This document shows positions 60,678 to 64,000 of a stretch of 64,000 nt of DNA, in pieces (the first letter of the stretch is position 1; each line of letters opens with the position of its first letter). The translations under genes and the position numbers were made by a program. The notes beneath the pieces were generated by a model that saw only the letters and a list, made by a program, of their open reading frames with translations, was not told the DNA's origin and did not search any database. The stretch spans positions 372,001 through 436,000 of the forward strand of contig WSYJ01000036.1 of assembly GCA_020186115.1 (NCBI GenBank). The letters are read 5' to 3'. Source of the DNA: Histomonas meleagridis (taxonomy: Eukaryota; Parabasalia; Tritrichomonadida; Dientamoebidae).

Positions 60678-60961
60678 ACAGTATTTATTTATGCCTCGGA
60701 AAACAACTATATCGAAATAGTTAAATTATTTCTTGAACAAAATGGAATTGATATTAATGCTAAAGATATTTATTTGGTATGTTTGGTAAATATTTTGGCA
60801 TATTTCAAAATAATATTTGGAATTTATTTGAATTATTTAGAACAGCACTTATGAAAGCATCTGGAAATGGTCATGTAGAAATAGTTAAATTACTTCTTGA
60901 ACAAGAAGGCATTGATATTAATGCTAAAGATATTTATTTGTTTTATTTTATGTTTATTTAA
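60678..60961 (+). pseudogene. Two-unit ankyrin relic with spacer
   Basis: Units at 60678 (TVFIYASENNYIEIVKLFLE) and 60842 (TALMKASGNGHVEIVKLLLE) each end GIDINAKDIYL. The spacer between them (60768-60841) is 74 nt, contains GTATGT near its left side and TTTGGAATT 26 nt before the second unit. After the second unit the spacer-like sequence leads only to degenerate text. No DUF3447 start is present, so this is a fragment. Confidence 0.7.
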
Positions 60962-61750
60962 ATAATTTTATATTTCAAAATAATATTTGGAAATTACACA
61001 TATTAGCTATTCGTTTCTAGAAACTGGACAACAAATCACTGGTGCGATTGGTTATCTTGGTTGGCGGTTATTTGAATTGCAATTCAATATGTTGTTGAAA
61101 CTTTTTGAGCGCACTTTATTCAAAATTCCTTTGATGCAAAACGATATCATTTTCTTTCTTTCATTTTTTTGTCTTCTACAATTTAAATAAGGGAACATTC
61201 TGTCACTTTTCATAAAAATCATTACATTTCAGCTTTGTGAACATCTTCCGATCGCAAAAACAATAAAACGCGCTTCAGTAAAAGTTATACAAATGAAATG
61301 ACGAAAAGAAGAAGCGGTTGAAGCTCTCTGTATCGTTTTTGACTGATTTATTAGCAAGTTTCTCAAGTTTTGGCACGGATGTGTTATTTCATCTTGGTTT
61401 TTCCCATACATTTCTTTTGCTTATTACAAACCTCACCAAAAAATTTAGGCTCAAAGATTTTTAGTGATCAATTATCGATTTCTCAAACTCACCAGTACTC
61501 CTCATGCCTTACTTTAAAATCCAAGTGGGAGACATACTTTTCATTCTCATGCCTTAATAAAAAGAATGTATCCATCAAAGTCACCAATTTTATTATGCTA
61601 AAAGATAATGAATTAAATCCATTTAATATCAGCACAAGAAGTTATCATTGCCATTCCCCTTTGCTAGAATTACTTATTTCATACGTTAAACATTGTTTCC
61701 AATTCTTTTCTTTTGCACTTAACCATTTTTCATTAAAAGCACATTTAGTA
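60962..61750. other. Intergenic/leader region of the BspA-like gene
   Basis: 789 bp. Contains TTGGCGGTTATTTGAAT (61061-61077), an exact 17-bp match to 21074-21090 upstream of the apyrase gene. The frame 61370-61750 joins the BspA frame but has no signal or motif and is treated as untranslated. Confidence 0.45.
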
Positions 61751-63157
61751 ATGCCAATGAACATGATTCGTTACTTTTTTATTTTGGGATTTTTTTTATG
61801 TTATGAAATTAAATTTTTACTTAACAAATTGAAAACAAACGCAAAGAAAAAACATCAAAATGTTATAATTTTTGTTATATTTTCCATAAATTCTTTTCAA
61901 TTATTTTATGATAATAATTTAACATTAACAATAACAAATTCAAATGATTTTAATGAAATTGATCAATATAAAAACATCACGAAATTTATAAATATTAGTG
62001 AAGGAATTTATACCATTCCAAGTGGTGCATTTTCAGGATGGCCATTAGTTATTTCAGTTAATTTTGGTAATTCTATATCATATATTGGTGGTTCAGCATT
62101 TTCATCATGTTCACATTTAGAAACGATTATTTTTGGAGGAAATGTTACATATATTAGTGGTTCAGCATTTTCATTCTGTTCATCAATCAAAAACATTACG
62201 ATACCGAATTCAGCCACATTGATTGGCGGTTATGCGTTTTCATTCTGTTCTAATTTAATGATATTAACACTTGGTTCTGGGATAACAGAAATTGGAGATT
62301 CAGCATTTAGTAATTGTAATTCACTTGAATGCATTTATTATTATGGTGATACAGAACCAAATATTGGAGAAAATGCATTTTGTAATGTTACAGCAATAGT
62401 TATAACATATCCAACATATATCGAAAGTAACTTTGGGAAATTAAAAGTTATCAAATCATATGCAGAAGGAAATTGCAAACCAATTCCAACACTTTCATTT
62501 TCAGCATCAGATATATATTCACAGTCAAATACATTCAGTCTAAGTAATATATATTCACAGTCAAATACATTCAGTCTAAGTAATACATATTCACAGTCAA
62601 ATACATTCAGTCTAAGTAATACATATTCACAGTCAAATACATTCAGTCGAAGTAATACATATTCTCAGTCAAATACATTCACTGAATCGTTTCAAAGCGA
62701 TTTCACGCTTTCGTTTTCATATACATTAACGTATACATTGACAATTGAATATTCATTTACATATTACGAAACGCAAACAAGATCACTTTCATTATCCTTA
62801 TTTAATTCAACATTTTCTTATATCGAAACGGAATTTCTATATTATGATTACACAGTTATTATGTATTCGACACATTACAATTATTATTCAAATTTCATTA
62901 CAATGTTTCGCACGAACATTTTACTTACGGATGGACTTACAACGAATGCATTGATTGGAATTGTTTGCGGATCAATTGCATTAGTTTTAATAATTGTTGG
63001 AATTGTTATATTCTTAATCAAAAGTAATAACAATAAAAGAAAATCGACTTCAACATTACAATTTAAGGATTCAACTACATCAAGTTTAAATCAAAAGGAA
63101 GATGTCAATACTTTAGTTGAAGATATTGTTAAAGAAGATGAAGACAATTGGCTGTGA
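61751..63157 (+). CDS. BspA-like leucine-rich-repeat surface protein
   Basis: 468 residues from ATG 61751; ATG 61757 or 61763 is equally possible. The frame is open 127 codons further up, but the hydrophobic signal MIRYFFILGFFLCYEI favours this start. BspA repeats: AFSGWPLVISVNFGN, AFSSCSHLETIIFGG, AFSFCSSIKNITIPN, AFSFCSNLMILTLGS, AFSNCNSLECIYYYG. A 12-residue stalk repeat TYSQSNTFSLSN follows (about five copies), then a Thr/Ser/Tyr-rich region. The membrane span is ALIGIVCGSIALVLIIVGIV, and the tail ends EDEDNWL. Five LRRs make it a small family member. The tail ending resembles the relic at 52089. Confidence 0.92.
   Translation: MPMNMIRYFFILGFFLCYEIKFLLNKLKTNAKKKHQNVIIFVIFSINSFQLFYDNNLTLTITNSNDFNEIDQYKNITKFINISEGIYTIPSGAFSGWPLVISVNFGNSISYIGGSAFSSCSHLETIIFGGNVTYISGSAFSFCSSIKNITIPNSATLIGGYAFSFCSNLMILTLGSGITEIGDSAFSNCNSLECIYYYGDTEPNIGENAFCNVTAIVITYPTYIESNFGKLKVIKSYAEGNCKPIPTLSFSASDIYSQSNTFSLSNIYSQSNTFSLSNTYSQSNTFSLSNTYSQSNTFSRSNTYSQSNTFTESFQSDFTLSFSYTLTYTLTIEYSFTYYETQTRSLSLSLFNSTFSYIETEFLYYDYTVIMYSTHYNYYSNFITMFRTNILLTDGLTTNALIGIVCGSIALVLIIVGIVIFLIKSNNNKRKSTSTLQFKDSTTSSLNQKEDVNTLVEDIVKEDEDNWL
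62516..62682 (+). repeat. 36-bp in-frame tandem repeat, 4.6 copies
   Basis: Copies start at 62516, 62552, 62588, 62624 and 62660, nearly identical, encoding TYSQSNTFSLSN in the stalk. Near-identity indicates recent expansion or homogenisation. Confidence 0.92.
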
Positions 63158-64000
63158 TTTATTATAAAATAAAAATATATTTTTAATTGATATATTTTTA
63201 ATTTAAATAAAAAATATGAAATGATTCGCAATGAGAAATATTAATCGATTATCACTTTGATATAATTAACAACGAAAACGTCGAAAATGTTGAATATTGT
63301 TCTGATGTAACATTCTAAAGATCAAAAGGAATCATATTATTCGTTTACAAAATGTTTTACAATAGAAATATTTCGTTTAGTATTTAATGTTAAATGTAAA
63401 TGATATGAACCATTAAGTTACTTTATAAAGCATTAATGGAAAAATAAATTATTTAAATGAAAAACATAATATATCAAAACATTCATACCACAAAAAATTA
63501 TGTATAAAGATAATTAGAATCAATCTATTAAGAATCACCATCAATATGGAAGTAACAAGATATGGAGTTTGTGATATAACTTTATTTACTATGTATTAGC
63601 ATACAATATGTTTATCTTTACAATAAATCACTTAATTATACAAAATATCTCGAATGTATTTTAGAATGTGTTAAACTTATTCATATTTACCAGTATCACG
63701 CAAAATATATTAGCATAAAAAGAATAAAACGCATATCTCTTAAAAATCATGAAATTTAATACCATAAAAAGTGCTCAACAATAACAAAGATATATCATTT
63801 TAATCAGCAAACTCAGCTATAACGCATCCATTCATTATATTATTTAAAAGTGCATTTGCAAGCATTAAATGTATTATCCTTTCCTGGTGTCTTTAAATAT
63901 TGAAACAAACAAATTTTAGGTTCAATTGAAAAACTTCAATTAAATCACAATTTTTTTTAAGTATAACCGTATGATTTTTAACTTTTGTATTGGCCGATGT
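63158..64000. other. Non-coding AT-rich end of window
   Basis: 843 bp with no gene or clear repeat seen. Confidence 0.55.

Noticed and set aside
61370-61750. N-terminal extension of the BspA-like gene
   Set aside because: No signal or motif; a good signal peptide begins at 61751-61763. It cannot be fully excluded.

Overview
The window looks like nuclear DNA of a trichomonad (Parabasalia), most likely a Tritrichomonas-type genome. The evidence is strong A+T richness, long (AAT)n microsatellite, intron-poor housekeeping genes, BspA-like leucine-rich surface proteins with one C-terminal membrane span, DUF3447/ankyrin genes with asparagine-rich coding sequence, a bacterial-type peptidase T, and stop codons that often form the trichomonad poly(A) signal TAAA. 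Species cannot be fixed from sequence reading alone.

Layout. 1-5 kb holds no confident gene. It contains a 636-bp (AAT)n tract and a dead 1.19-kb DNA transposon with 48-bp terminal inverted repeats and a broken pogo/DDE-like transposase. 5-10.5 kb is a housekeeping cluster: a possible initiator-binding-domain protein, a SAPS-domain PP6 regulatory subunit, PPWD1-like cyclophilin, and DNA primase small subunit. 10.8-14.2 kb is a DUF3447/ankyrin gene whose C-terminal repeats are each cut off from the next by an almost invariant 80-nt spacer. 14.5-25.6 kb carries two unusual small GTPases, a coiled-coil protein, a RasGAP-like protein, an apyrase (CD39 family), a membrane protein, clathrin light chain, a ubiquitin-like/eS31 fusion and peptidase T. 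26.8-31.4 kb is one large UBR4-type protein. 31.8-33.6 kb is a second ankyrin gene with the same 80-nt spacers.

33.9-49.7 kb is dominated by a large inverted duplication: two arms of about 3.46 kb around an 8.9-kb centre. The arms carry divergent copies of an ARM/HEAT-like gene and an unrecognised Asn-rich gene. The centre carries a saposin-like secreted protein, a guanylate-binding-protein-like large GTPase (frame broken twice), a CK2 catalytic subunit and a kelch/BTB-like gene that runs into the right arm. 50-55.7 kb holds a disordered protein rich in TQT-like motifs, a relic surface-protein gene, a DUF1963 protein and an SH3 protein. 56-63.2 kb is a surface-protein neighbourhood: two BspA-like genes, one BspA tail relic and ankyrin relics.

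The gene order is not operonic. Functional links are thematic: phosphatase/kinase regulation (SAPS, CK2), Ras-type signalling (two GTPases next to a RasGAP-like gene), clathrin-mediated uptake (clathrin light chain; surface-protein tails with DPF-type motifs) and ubiquitin biology (UBR4-like, Ub-like/eS31).

The strongest candidate for something undescribed is the ankyrin architecture. Thirteen consecutive spacers measure 80, 81, 80, 82 and then 80 nt nine times. Spacer sequence has diverged and contains stops, every flanking 30-codon repeat is open in its own frame, and the spacers lack consistent GT-AG ends. The same length recurs in a second gene. Several coding regions at 33-49 kb are broken only at homopolymers, so sequencing error must be weighed before calling pseudogenes.
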